Shown here in pieces: positions 7,631 to 13,956 of a DNA stretch of 13,956 bases. Within the stretch, counting starts at the first letter, position 1. Every line of letters begins with the position of its first letter. Below the pieces are notes generated by a model. The model searched no databases and had not been told where the DNA came from. It worked only from the letters and a program-made list of their open reading frames with translations. Where the stretch lies: the NCBI GenBank assembly GCA_028690255.1, contig JAQVBP010000009.1:19853-33808 (forward strand), read 5' to 3'. Source of the DNA: Methanosarcinaceae archaeon (GTDB lineage Archaea; Halobacteriota; Methanosarcinia; Methanosarcinales; Methanosarcinaceae). The position numbers and the translations under genes were made by a program.

Positions 7631-9498
7631 AGTTCTCCCCTCCCGCGCACTATAAGGATTTCAAGCAGCATTAACAGGAACACGACTCCGATAAGGTAGT
7701 TGCTTATGTCTTTTTTGGCGGTATAGGTCTCGGCCCGGACAAGCCTGGGCTCGTCCTGTTTGACCGCTTCCTCGATGAGGGCCGTGGCGTCCACGGTGGT
7801 GTCCGATTCCCGGTCGTCGTAGAGGTTGACTGCGATTTTCTTGCCATCGATTTCATAGGTTCCGACTTCGTCATAGAGCATGCGGTCCGTGGTTACGATC
7901 TTTGTGGGGGTCCGGATTTCTTCGGTTTTCGAAAGGGAGGTGAAGGTTCCGGTTTCCAGGTTATAGTCCGAGATGTCTCCGACTCCTCCGATCCACTCGA
8001 TCAACCTGATCCAGAAGACCGGATACTCAGGCAGGTTGTGGAAGTTGTTCCAGGGCTCATCCCCGAGTTCGTCATTCAGGCCGAGGTAGAGAATCGTGCC
8101 CTCCCCCACCTGCCAGTAGCTCAGGACAGGAACACCGTTTTCCAGGGTCGCAAGGGTCGTGGCCCCGGTTCTTTCCGTGGCGTTGAGGTATTTTCTGACC
8201 GATATCTCCTCGTTTTTCATGTCCTGGGTAATCCTGCTGGCCTGGACTTCCTCTATTCCGAGTCCTTCCTCGACTTCAACAAGCCCGATAGGTTTGACCG
8301 GGATAAGTTTTATAAGTTCCACGTCGGTCTTTTCCGGGAGCAGGGCCTCACTTCCAATAAAGACCACTGCTCCTCCGGTCTGCACAAAAGCCTTAAGTCT
8401 TTCAACGGACTCGCTTGCAAGCGGGTTTTCCTTCTGGGCCAGCACTATAAGACTGTAGTTGGCCAGATTTGCGGGAAGGGCTTTCCAGACCTTTACCTCG
8501 CTGCCGGGCAGCAGGGAAAGCGCCGTTTTTGAGGGGAGTTTTCCGTCATCAGTGACAAAAAGGATCTCCTGTTCGGCAGTTTCGGGGATCGAGACATAGG
8601 CCATGTTGTCCAGGGGGAGGCTGTCTTCCTTAACGAGCCTGATTTCCGTCACTCCAGGACTCAGGGGTGCAAGTGTGAACTGGTTCGTTTCACCTGCTGG
8701 CACGTTCAGGGTAAAGGACTTTGAAACGCTTCCTTTCCGTCCGGTTTCAATTTCCACTTTTTCGTTCCGGTTCCTGTAGTTTTTAATCACGCAGGTATAA
8801 CCGTAGGCTCCGTCCGAGGCCTCGATCCAGCCGTTGATTATCCCGACGTTGTCCGTGGGGTTCCCCACTTTCACGAAATTGACCTTGATCCCGTAGGACT
8901 CGGCCAGGTTCTTCGAGGCGACAGGGTCGTCTCCTTCCCAGTTAGTGAAATCCGAAATGACGATTATTTGCCCCCCTTCCCGGGAGAGGAGGCGCATCCC
9001 GCTTGAAATTGCGGAGGAGAGGTCGGCAACTCCTGCTCCGGCTTTCAGGTCTCGAAGCACATCTTTTGCAGCCGAAGCCCCATCCGCTTCAAGGGCGAGG
9101 AGCGGCACATTTGAGGCCAGGATGATGCTGTTTTTTTTGCTAACAAAACCTTCGGCTATCCCCCGGGCAGCTTCAAAACGGTTTTCGGCCTGCATACTGG
9201 CCGAGCTGTCCAGGATAAGCACGGTATGCTCTCCGCTAAGGGGCTCTTCCGTAGTGTAAAAATAGCCTGCGGCGGCTATTGAGAGCAGTATGAGGATAAG
9301 GAGCTGGACCAGGAACAGGGGGTCTTTGACCAGTTTTGTAAGGGCCGTGAAGATCTTTTTCCGTTCCTGATCGAGTTTTAACACGAACATCAGAGAGGGG
9401 ATGGACAGCAACAGGGGCTTTGGCCGGAGCAGGTAGAGGAGGATGAGCGGGATTACGCTCAGGAGGGCCAGGAGGGCTAAGGGGCTTTCAAAAGGCAT
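7627..9498 (-). CDS. BatA-like VWA membrane protein
   Basis: 623 residues. The N-terminus (1-80) matches the BatA/aerotolerance-type leader: helix 8-25, a short PKPLLLSIPSL segment, a K/R-rich loop and a second helix at 60-80. A VWA domain follows (about 91-215), with metal-site residues DSSAS at 97-101, D159 where a threonine is usual, and SDF at 182-184. A beta-sandwich region covers about 230-305. An amidotransferase-like domain without a catalytic cysteine covers about 310-500 (FVQTGGAVVFIGSEALLP at 371-388, YWQVGEGTILYLGL at 461-474). A third helix at 599-617 ends in RGRGEL. Charge places the large central part outside. The only cysteine is C236. The ATG at 9498 lies 3 nt after the DUF58 stop, with GGAG about 10 nt upstream, so the two are coupled. 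Bat proteins work with MoxR ATPases; the substrate here is unknown. Confidence 0.85.
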   Translation of the reverse strand: MPFESPLALLALLSVIPLILLYLLRPKPLLLSIPSLMFVLKLDQERKKIFTALTKLVKDPLFLVQLLILILLSIAAAGYFYTTEEPLSGEHTVLILDSSASMQAENRFEAARGIAEGFVSKKNSIILASNVPLLALEADGASAAKDVLRDLKAGAGVADLSSAISSGMRLLSREGGQIIVISDFTNWEGDDPVASKNLAESYGIKVNFVKVGNPTDNVGIINGWIEASDGAYGYTCVIKNYRNRNEKVEIETGRKGSVSKSFTLNVPAGETNQFTLAPLSPGVTEIRLVKEDSLPLDNMAYVSIPETAEQEILFVTDDGKLPSKTALSLLPGSEVKVWKALPANLANYSLIVLAQKENPLASESVERLKAFVQTGGAVVFIGSEALLPEKTDVELIKLIPVKPIGLVEVEEGLGIEEVQASRITQDMKNEEISVRKYLNATERTGATTLATLENGVPVLSYWQVGEGTILYLGLNDELGDEPWNNFHNLPEYPVFWIRLIEWIGGVGDISDYNLETGTFTSLSKTEEIRTPTKIVTTDRMLYDEVGTYEIDGKKIAVNLYDDRESDTTVDATALIEEAVKQDEPRLVRAETYTAKKDISNYLIGVVFLLMLLEILIVRGRGEL

Positions 9499-9501
9499 GG
9501 T

Positions 9502-10383
9502 TCAGCGTCTCCGTCTCCGAATCGTATGATAGAACGCATCAAAAATAGGGGTGTCACTCGTAAAGCCGTAAAATTCAGCTCCCACCTTCATACAGGCTTT
9601 TCTGATCAGGGCCGTGTGCTCATCAAGTTTTTTCTCGTAGCGTTCTTTGAACTTATTGCTGACATAAGTCCGGATTTCGTCCCCGCTTTCCAGGTCGGTT
9701 AGCTTGCTGTGTCCCTCGAGGGGAAGCACTTTTTCGGTCGGGTCCAGGACCTGGATAAGGATCAGGTCGTGGTCGGCGAGTCTGTTTACTGCCGATTCGA
9801 TGGCTTTTGGGTCTTCCAGAAAGTCCGAGATAAGGATCACAAGGGAGCGGGACCTGATCTCCCGGCTGTACTTTGAAACGCATTCGTCGATTGCGGTCCC
9901 TCCTTCAAGTTCGGTCTCGCTCAGCCTGTCAATTGTCCGGAGCAGGTTCTTTTTACCCCGTCTTGGCCTGTGGACCTCCACGTCCGCGCCGAAAGTCGAG
10001 ATTGCGAACCTGTCGTTGTATTTGGTGACCATATAGGCAAAACCCGCCGCCAGCATGGCCGCGTATTCGAATTTCGAGGTCCCTGTCTCGGGGTAGGCCA
10101 TACTTTTGCTGGAATCGAGAAGGATGTGCGTGGTCAGGGTTTTTTCTTCCTCGAACTGCCGCACGTAGAGTTTTTCACTTCTGGCGTAGGCCTTCCAGTC
10201 GATGTCTTTGATCTCATCGCTCTGGTTATACTCTCGAAAACCAATGGTGTCAATCCCGTGCCCGGCCCGGGTTGACGGACGGTTTCCGGCATAGACCGTT
10301 GATACCCGTTTCCGGACTGAAAAGGTGAAGCGGTCAAGCTGCCTGAAAAAATCCGTCTCGATTCGTTGTTTTGTGCGGGTCAT
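9502..10383 (-). CDS. DUF58 domain protein (VWA-like partner of MoxR)
   Basis: A 293-residue soluble protein. The DUF58 signature is clear at residues 41-63: GHG, then GFREYNQSDEIKDIDW. A VWA-type fold follows, with DSSKS at 90-94, T163 in GGTAID, and SDF at 186-188, so a full metal-binding site is predicted. DUF58 proteins are almost always coded beside MoxR ATPases and are thought to act as their adaptors or substrate receptors. Unlike many bacterial members it has no N-terminal membrane helices, so it should be cytosolic. The C-terminus ends in RRRRR. The ATG at 10383 has AGGA 6 nt upstream. The gene follows moxR by 83 nt and precedes the BatA-like gene by 3 nt. Confidence 0.88.
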   Translation of the reverse strand: MTRTKQRIETDFFRQLDRFTFSVRKRVSTVYAGNRPSTRAGHGIDTIGFREYNQSDEIKDIDWKAYARSEKLYVRQFEEEKTLTTHILLDSSKSMAYPETGTSKFEYAAMLAAGFAYMVTKYNDRFAISTFGADVEVHRPRRGKKNLLRTIDRLSETELEGGTAIDECVSKYSREIRSRSLVILISDFLEDPKAIESAVNRLADHDLILIQVLDPTEKVLPLEGHSKLTDLESGDEIRTYVSNKFKERYEKKLDEHTALIRKACMKVGAEFYGFTSDTPIFDAFYHTIRRRRR

Positions 10384-10430
10384 GGCTGGTCCTTTGTTTG
10401 AAAGCCAGGGTTTCTGCTCTTAAAAACCCC

Positions 10431-10528
10431 GGAAATTTGAGTTCCTTTTTTACAGGTCCTTCCTGTTTACTTTCCAATTCCCGGAAATTTGAACTTTTTT
10501 TTCGCAGGTTCTTCCTGTTCATTTTCCG
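10431..10528. repeat. Two-copy imperfect tandem repeat, 52-bp period, across the MoxR 3' end
   Basis: Copies begin with the same 10 bases (GGAAATTTGA) at 10431 and 10483. Aligned by eye they agree at about 38 of 50 positions, mostly differing by transitions. The right copy encodes the MoxR tail EEPAKKKFKFPG. The left copy encodes a similar GPVKKELKFPG, but one frame off because 52 is not a multiple of three, and the MoxR stop codon lies in the left copy. Confidence 0.6.
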
Positions 10529-11531
10529 AAGCTTTTTCTTCCCTGTTTTCTTTCCGACCCGTTTTTTTGAGCAGTTGCGTGATGGCTTCGTCAGGGGTAA
10601 GTCCGCTTCTTTCGGCCTCAAAGGTAAGTATAATCCTGTGTCTGAGCACAGGGTAGGCCATGGTGTCGATGTCCTCCTGGCTCACGAAGTTCCTGCCTTC
10701 GATCAAAGCCCTTGCTTTTGCGGCGAGGATGAGTCCTATGGATGCTCTCGGGGATGCCCCGTACTCGATATTCTCTTTGTCCTTCCGGGTCAGGGAGACA
10801 ATGTTTAGGGCCCTTTCTTTCAGTTCTTCCGAGATAGGGACCTGCCGGGTCAGGGCCTGTAGTTCGAGCAGGGTGGGTTTGTCAATGCCCCTGGTGATTT
10901 TGGGGAATTCGGACTTTGTATAACGGTTTATAATTTCTTTTTCTTCCTCGAAGCTGGGGTAGTCAAGAAGGATTTTCAGGAGGAATCGATCGAGCTGGGC
11001 TTCGGGGAGGGGGTAGGTCCCTTCCATTTCAATGGGGTTCTGGGTAGCAAGGATAAAGAAAGGTTTGTCCAGGGAGTAGGTTTCGTTTCCTACGGTCACC
11101 TGCTTTTCCTGCATGGCCTCAAGGAGGGCGGACTGGGTCTTGGGAGAAGCCCTGTTAATTTCGTCCGCAAGCACGATATTCGCAAAAACCGGCCCGGCCT
11201 CGAAACGGAACTCTTTTGTCCCGCCTTCCCTTTCTTCGATAATGGTGGTCCCTGTGATGTCCGCGGGCATCAGGTCGGGTGTACACTGGATCCTGCTGAA
11301 TTTCAGGTTCAGGGCCTTTGAGATGGTGGAGATCATCAGGGTTTTTCCAAGGCCCGGGTTACTTTCCACAAGGACGTGGCTCCCGCAAAGAATTGAAATC
11401 ACAATATTTTCCACGGCGTTTTTCTGTCCGACGACAACGCGCCCGATTTCCTCAAAAAAACTTCCAAATATCCTTCCGGCATTCTCGTAGGTTATGGAGA
11501 TATGTCCGGCTTCAGAATTATTTTCATACAT
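10467..11531 (-). CDS. MoxR family AAA+ ATPase
   Basis: 354 residues from the ATG at 11531. The AAA+ core is complete: Walker A ESNPGLGKT at 56-64, Walker B VLADE at 120-124 followed by INRASPKTQSALLEAM, sensor-1 ATQNP at 162-166, and the arginine-finger segment EAQLDRF with R182. The C-terminal lid follows (GASPRASIGL, then YPVLRHRI). MoxR proteins are chaperone-like ATPases that mature or insert metal into partners, usually with VWA proteins coded next door, as here. I prefer this start because GGGAG lies about 8-9 nt upstream; an ATG at 11546 would add five residues but has poor spacing to its only AGGA. The last 30 or so residues are a charged K/E-rich tail ending KFKFPGIGK, inside a duplicated stretch of DNA with an A8 run. 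The protein is cytosolic. Confidence 0.93.
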   Translation of the reverse strand: MYENNSEAGHISITYENAGRIFGSFFEEIGRVVVGQKNAVENIVISILCGSHVLVESNPGLGKTLMISTISKALNLKFSRIQCTPDLMPADITGTTIIEEREGGTKEFRFEAGPVFANIVLADEINRASPKTQSALLEAMQEKQVTVGNETYSLDKPFFILATQNPIEMEGTYPLPEAQLDRFLLKILLDYPSFEEEKEIINRYTKSEFPKITRGIDKPTLLELQALTRQVPISEELKERALNIVSLTRKDKENIEYGASPRASIGLILAAKARALIEGRNFVSQEDIDTMAYPVLRHRIILTFEAERSGLTPDEAITQLLKKTGRKENREEKASENEQEEPAKKKFKFPGIGK

Positions 11532-11605
11532 AAGTACTTCTCCCATTCCTGTTTTGTTTTTCCTGTTTCGTCCGGTTTTTTATTTTTCAGATCGCAGGGG
11601 TTAGT

Positions 11606-12496
11606 TCATTCTTTTGCCAGTTCTTCAAAGTAATTCTGAATTATGTTCCGGTATCCCTCGGGAAGGTTTTCGTAATAGGCCTGGGAAGCTATGGCTTCAG
11701 GGTCGTAGGCTGCAGACTGGCCAAATGTGTTTTCCCGCTCATCTCCTTCCTCTTTTATGGTGATGCCCTGTCCGGCTCCGGGTGGAATTTTGAGTTCCAC
11801 TTCCGTTCCTTCAATGGTGATTACTGTGATTTTCTCTAAACTGCTTCCCGAAGCTTCTTCCCCGTTTTTCCCGGCTTCGCTTTCTTCCAGGGTCAGCAGA
11901 CCACTGTCCTTATCCGAGATAAAGGGGATATTCTCTATTGCTTCGGGCAGATTTTTAGGGGTCATGTCCGTGTGATAGCCTGTAATTGCGATATAGGTGG
12001 AGCCGGAAGCCGTGAGGAAAAGGGCCCCTATCCCGATTATAAGCAATCTCCTGTCCAGTAAGGCCGAAGAGGTTACTGGCTTGATGTCAAGCGTAACTTT
12101 GTTCAGAAGGTCCTTTACAATTATGTTATCCACGGCTCGGTTGTCGTAAGCGGTCCGGAGCCTTTCATTTAGTGTCGGGAATTTTTCTTCAATTATTTTA
12201 ATGGCATCTTTTTTTTCCTTGCGGGTATATCTGAAAGCTGTAATTGCTAAGGCAAGGCCAAGTTCCACCAGTATTATGCCTAATGTTTCAAATAGAAGCT
12301 CGGCTCCTAAAAAGCTGTATTTTGAACCTGTGTACGGTTCAAAAAAGTCTATTATTGAGAAAATATCCTGCATGTTAAACAAAGCGAAAATCATATACAA
12401 CGTAAAAAACATTACAGAAACATCCAAAAAAGTATATAGGGATCTATAAATTTTAAGGGCGGATTCATATCTATTTACGGTGGTATCAAGCTCCAA
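11606..12496 (-). CDS. Three-helix membrane protein of unknown function, first gene of the MoxR cluster
   Basis: 296 residues; I do not recognise a named family with certainty. Helices are predicted near 25-42, 66-89 and 149-172. A cytosolic region at about 90-148 contains FPTLNERLRTAYDNRAVDN. The last 120 residues should lie outside: a low-complexity E/G/S stalk (about 195-222), a small beta segment (KITVITIEGTEVELKIP), and a terminal LPEGYRNIIQNYFEELAKE helix of the type often seen in membrane partners of MoxR-DUF58 clusters. It has no cysteine. The start is TTG; no ATG or GTG exists nearby in frame, and no Shine-Dalgarno sequence is present. A TATA-like element about 30 nt upstream makes a leaderless start plausible, but the start is the weakest in the window. 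The gene begins 65 nt after pheA and ends 74 nt before moxR. Confidence 0.75.
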   Translation of the reverse strand: MELDTTVNRYESALKIYRSLYTFLDVSVMFFTLYMIFALFNMQDIFSIIDFFEPYTGSKYSFLGAELLFETLGIILVELGLALAITAFRYTRKEKKDAIKIIEEKFPTLNERLRTAYDNRAVDNIIVKDLLNKVTLDIKPVTSSALLDRRLLIIGIGALFLTASGSTYIAITGYHTDMTPKNLPEAIENIPFISDKDSGLLTLEESEAGKNGEEASGSSLEKITVITIEGTEVELKIPPGAGQGITIKEEGDERENTFGQSAAYDPEAIASQAYYENLPEGYRNIIQNYFEELAKE

Positions 12497-12524
12497 ACAA
12501 TCACATCGCGTAATCTTTTTGTCC

Positions 12525-12545
12525 TAAATTAAGCTTTCAAAGCTT
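12525..12545 (-). promoter_or_regulatory. TATA-like element with an abutting palindrome, upstream of the MoxR cluster
   Basis: On the minus strand TTAATTTA (12532-12525) lies about 30 nt before the TTG at 12496. Touching it, where the BRE would be, is AAGCTTTCAAAGCTT (12531-12545), with two 7-bp arms and a 1-nt centre. This suggests the cluster has its own promoter, separate from pheA, perhaps with an operator. The TATA match is modest. Confidence 0.3.
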
Positions 12546-12561
12546 CTTACCTGATTAACTT

Positions 12562-13446
12562 TTAATTCTTTTCAAAACGGGGGTATGAACCCAGTACTTT
12601 TAGCATATCAGTATTGGTCTTTATATCTTTTAGGGCATCTTTTATAACTGCATCGCCAATATGCCCCTCAAAATCAATATAAAAATAGTAGTCTCCAAGT
12701 TCTCTTTTGGAAGGTCTTGACTCTATTTTTGTAAGGTTGATCCCCCGCTTTGCAAAAGCTCCCAGCAGTTCGTAAAGGGATCCGGGCCTGTCTTTTGCGA
12801 TGTATACGATAAGGGAGGTCTTGAAGCTCGAAGCTCCTTCTGAGTCCGGGTCTGTTTTCTCATGCGGACAATTTTCTGGAACCCGGGCATTTTCGTGGAA
12901 ATTTCCTGGCCTGATGACAAGGAAGCGCGTGTGGTTTTCCTTTCGGTCCTGGATATTTGAGAGCAGTATCTTAAGCCCGTACTTTTTAGCGGCTTCGGGG
13001 GCCGATATTGCTGCCATCTCCTCGAATTCTCCCGCAAGCAGGGCTGCATGAGAGGTGCTTCCCGTGCTTCTTATTTCCGCGTCCGGGAAGTTTTCTTTGA
13101 GAAAATGTCTGCACTGGGCCAGAGCCTGCGGGTGTGAGAGAATTACCTTTATGTTTTCCCGGCCGCCTTTCGAGAGCAGACTGTGCTCGATTCTGATCAC
13201 GATCTCCCCGCAGATCACGGTTTTTAGCCTGAGCAGGAGGTCCAGGGATATCCCTACCGATCCTTCAATGGAATTTTCGACAGGTATGACCGAAAAATCG
13301 GCTTTTCCTTTGGCAGCAGCCGTAAAAGCGTCTTCGATATCCTCAAAATAACGCAGGCTTACAGTTTTAAAACCTTTATCCCGAATCCAGAGCTTTGCAG
13401 CTTTTTCCGAATACGAGCCTTCGGGGCCCAGCACGCCTATTATCAT
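12562..13446 (-). CDS. pheA: Prephenate dehydratase with C-terminal ACT domain
   Basis: A 294-residue enzyme converting prephenate to phenylpyruvate in phenylalanine synthesis, in the cytosol. The catalytic domain (1-180) starts IGVLGPEGSYSEKAA. It carries PVENSIEGSV at 55-64, SHPQALAQC at 104-112, STSHAA at 130-135 and the catalytic THR-RF motif as HTRF at 172-175. The ACT domain (about 208-290) has RPGSLYELL at 220-228 and the phenylalanine-binding ESRP at 242-245, so feedback inhibition by phenylalanine is expected. No chorismate mutase domain is fused. The linker between the two domains (about 181-207) looks long and is rich in charged residues and proline. The ATG at 13446 has no Shine-Dalgarno sequence but a TATA box 30 nt upstream, so the transcript is probably leaderless. 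It lies upstream of the MoxR cluster on the same strand, separated by 65 nt; no functional link is evident. Confidence 0.95.
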   Translation of the reverse strand: MIIGVLGPEGSYSEKAAKLWIRDKGFKTVSLRYFEDIEDAFTAAAKGKADFSVIPVENSIEGSVGISLDLLLRLKTVICGEIVIRIEHSLLSKGGRENIKVILSHPQALAQCRHFLKENFPDAEIRSTGSTSHAALLAGEFEEMAAISAPEAAKKYGLKILLSNIQDRKENHTRFLVIRPGNFHENARVPENCPHEKTDPDSEGASSFKTSLIVYIAKDRPGSLYELLGAFAKRGINLTKIESRPSKRELGDYYFYIDFEGHIGDAVIKDALKDIKTNTDMLKVLGSYPRFEKN

Positions 13447-13472
13447 CTGAGGGTTTAATTGGGGGATTCGGG

Positions 13473-13484
13473 TATATAGTTTTT
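13473..13484 (-). promoter_or_regulatory. TATA promoter of pheA, leaderless type
   Basis: On the minus strand AAAAACTATATA is centred about 30 nt upstream of the pheA ATG, preceded by a purine-rich BRE-like stretch. The spacing puts the transcription start at or within a few bases of the ATG, in line with the lack of a ribosome-binding site. Confidence 0.5.
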
Positions 13485-13504
13485 GGAAAATCGCAAAGAG
13501 ATTC

Positions 13505-13615
13505 GGTGAACTACCTCCACCTGCCAGCCTTCGGATGTCATGTTAAACCATAGGTTTAACAGGAGTTTCTAATTTTCAATTAAAAACATCGAGGAAGGGG
13601 ACTTCCCGCCTGAAG
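13505..13615 (-). mobile_element. Possible solo remnant of an IS200/IS605-type (TnpB) element end
   Basis: Read on the minus strand this stretch opens with CTTCAGGCGGGAAGTCCCC and closes with GGTGGAGGTAGTTCACCG. Both resemble the non-coding right end, and guide-RNA tail, that follows tnpB in many archaeal IS200/IS605 elements. A strong hairpin lies between them. No TnpB or TnpA coding sequence is present on either side, so it would be a solo end or small non-autonomous derivative. The resemblance is from memory and unverified. Confidence 0.3.
13541..13561. repeat. 9-bp inverted repeat with 3-nt loop
   Basis: TGTTAAACC, ATA, GGTTTAACA: a perfect short-loop hairpin. Single-strand transposases of the IS200/IS605 family recognise hairpins of this sort at element ends, which fits the surrounding remnant. 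It could also be an unrelated operator or RNA hairpin. Confidence 0.6.
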
Positions 13616-13903
13616 AATTAAAAATATAAAAAATCATTTTTTTCTAATTGGAAATCAATTCAAAAAAATTAAAAATATTATGGAATACCTTCCTTAAAAT
13701 ATGTAAAACGGCTTTAAAATTTTTATATTCTTTTTAGTTGAGGTGCTTGTTTTGGCAAAAATACCAATTCAAATTTCCTTTATTTGGAATCCGGATATTT
13801 GTCAGAGCTCTTTTGATGTGCGTTTTGTGAATCAAGGGTCAATTTAATTTTTTGATCAGTATTTCATCAACCCGGCTTTCACCAATTAGTAAGCATTGAC
13901 CCT
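13616..13903. other. AT-rich non-coding stretch with one spaced inverted repeat
   Basis: I find no credible gene here; all reading frames are short. The first 130 bases are A/T-rich with several A runs. Near the right end AGGGTCAAT (13835-13843) is mirrored by ATTGACCCT (13895-13903), with 51 nt between. The right arm directly abuts the tandem repeat array. Confidence 0.5.
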
Positions 13904-13956
13904 AAAGTTAGATCTTCAAAGTTAGATCTTCAAAGTTAGATCTTCAAAGTTAGATC
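13904..13956. repeat. 14-bp tandem repeat array, cut by the window edge
   Basis: The unit AAAGTTAGATCTTC occurs three times exactly (13904, 13918, 13932), followed by 11 bases of a fourth unit at 13946-13956, where the window ends. All copies are identical. Each holds the palindrome AGATCT, and therefore a GATC site. The true copy number cannot be seen. Confidence 0.9.

Noticed and set aside
8038..8532. 164-codon plus-strand open frame
   Set aside because: It lies antisense to the BatA-like gene; composition reflects the coding strand opposite.
4925..9498. Active glutamine amidotransferase domains in the two VWA proteins
   Set aside because: The 901-aa protein has no cysteine at all and the 623-aa protein has one, outside the amidotransferase-like region, so no catalytic nucleophile exists.
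10334..10621. Minus-strand frame continuing past the MoxR stop in another frame
   Set aside because: It reads out of frame through the MoxR lid and overlaps the DUF58 start. I keep it only as evidence of the duplicated tail, not as a gene.
11531..11546. ATG 11546 as the moxR start
   Set aside because: The GGGAG just downstream of it is well placed for ATG 11531, while the upstream AGGA is about 14 nt away or directly abutting.
13904..13956. CRISPR array
   Set aside because: Units are 14 bp and directly abutting with no spacers.

Overview
The window looks like chromosome of a methanogenic archaeon, most likely Methanosarcina or a close relative. This rests on archaeal TATA-type promoters, several genes without a Shine-Dalgarno sequence, a large soluble PAS/GAF histidine kinase of the type abundant in Methanosarcina, and the gene content. 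The genus call is inference from protein style, not a database match. No rRNA, tRNA, CRISPR array or intact transposase gene was seen.

Layout. (1) 32-1716, plus strand: a YbhN/UPF0104-type lipid flippase-like membrane protein, then a CTP-dependent lipid (dolichol-type) kinase. They look like a lipid-carrier pair. (2) 1717-1893: a promoter region with an archaeal TATA box inside an inverted repeat, plus a 12-bp palindrome in the leader. (3) 1894-4899, plus: a roughly 1001-residue GAF-PAS-PAS-GAF-PAS-HisKA-HATPase sensor kinase. Its frame is interrupted only by one in-frame TAG at 3730-3732. The frame stays open for 389 more sense codons and holds the rest of a normal kinase, with no in-frame start until the middle of the next PAS domain. 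In Methanosarcina UAG can encode pyrrolysine, so this is either a recoded/readthrough kinase or a recent nonsense allele. This is the most interesting point in the window.

(4) 4925-12496, minus strand, convergent with the kinase: a five-gene MoxR/DUF58/VWA cluster. In transcription order it holds a three-helix membrane protein of unknown function, a MoxR AAA+ ATPase, a DUF58 protein, a BatA-like VWA membrane protein of 623 aa, and a 901-aa protein with two VWA domains and a degenerate amidotransferase-like fold. Gene borders are tight at the distal end (3-nt gap, GTGA overlap). By the positive-inside rule the VWA domains of the two big proteins and the tail of the first protein should lie outside the membrane, with MoxR and DUF58 in the cytosol. 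That layout suits an ATP-driven assembly or remodelling machine whose substrate is unknown. The 901-aa gene has an AT-rich core (about 38% GC against about 51% on both sides, hand counted) that matches its amidotransferase-like/VWA2 module, suggesting a mosaic gene.

(5) 12562-13446, minus: pheA (prephenate dehydratase with an ACT domain), upstream of the cluster and probably read from a leaderless promoter. (6) 13447-13956: 510 bases without a gene. They hold the pheA promoter, a possible solo remnant of an IS200/IS605-type right end with a strong hairpin, AT-rich sequence, and a 14-bp tandem repeat that runs off the right edge.

Of the nine full reading frames, five end in TAA, four in TGA and none in TAG. 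This fits a genome in which TAG is kept rare, though nine genes are too few to prove it.
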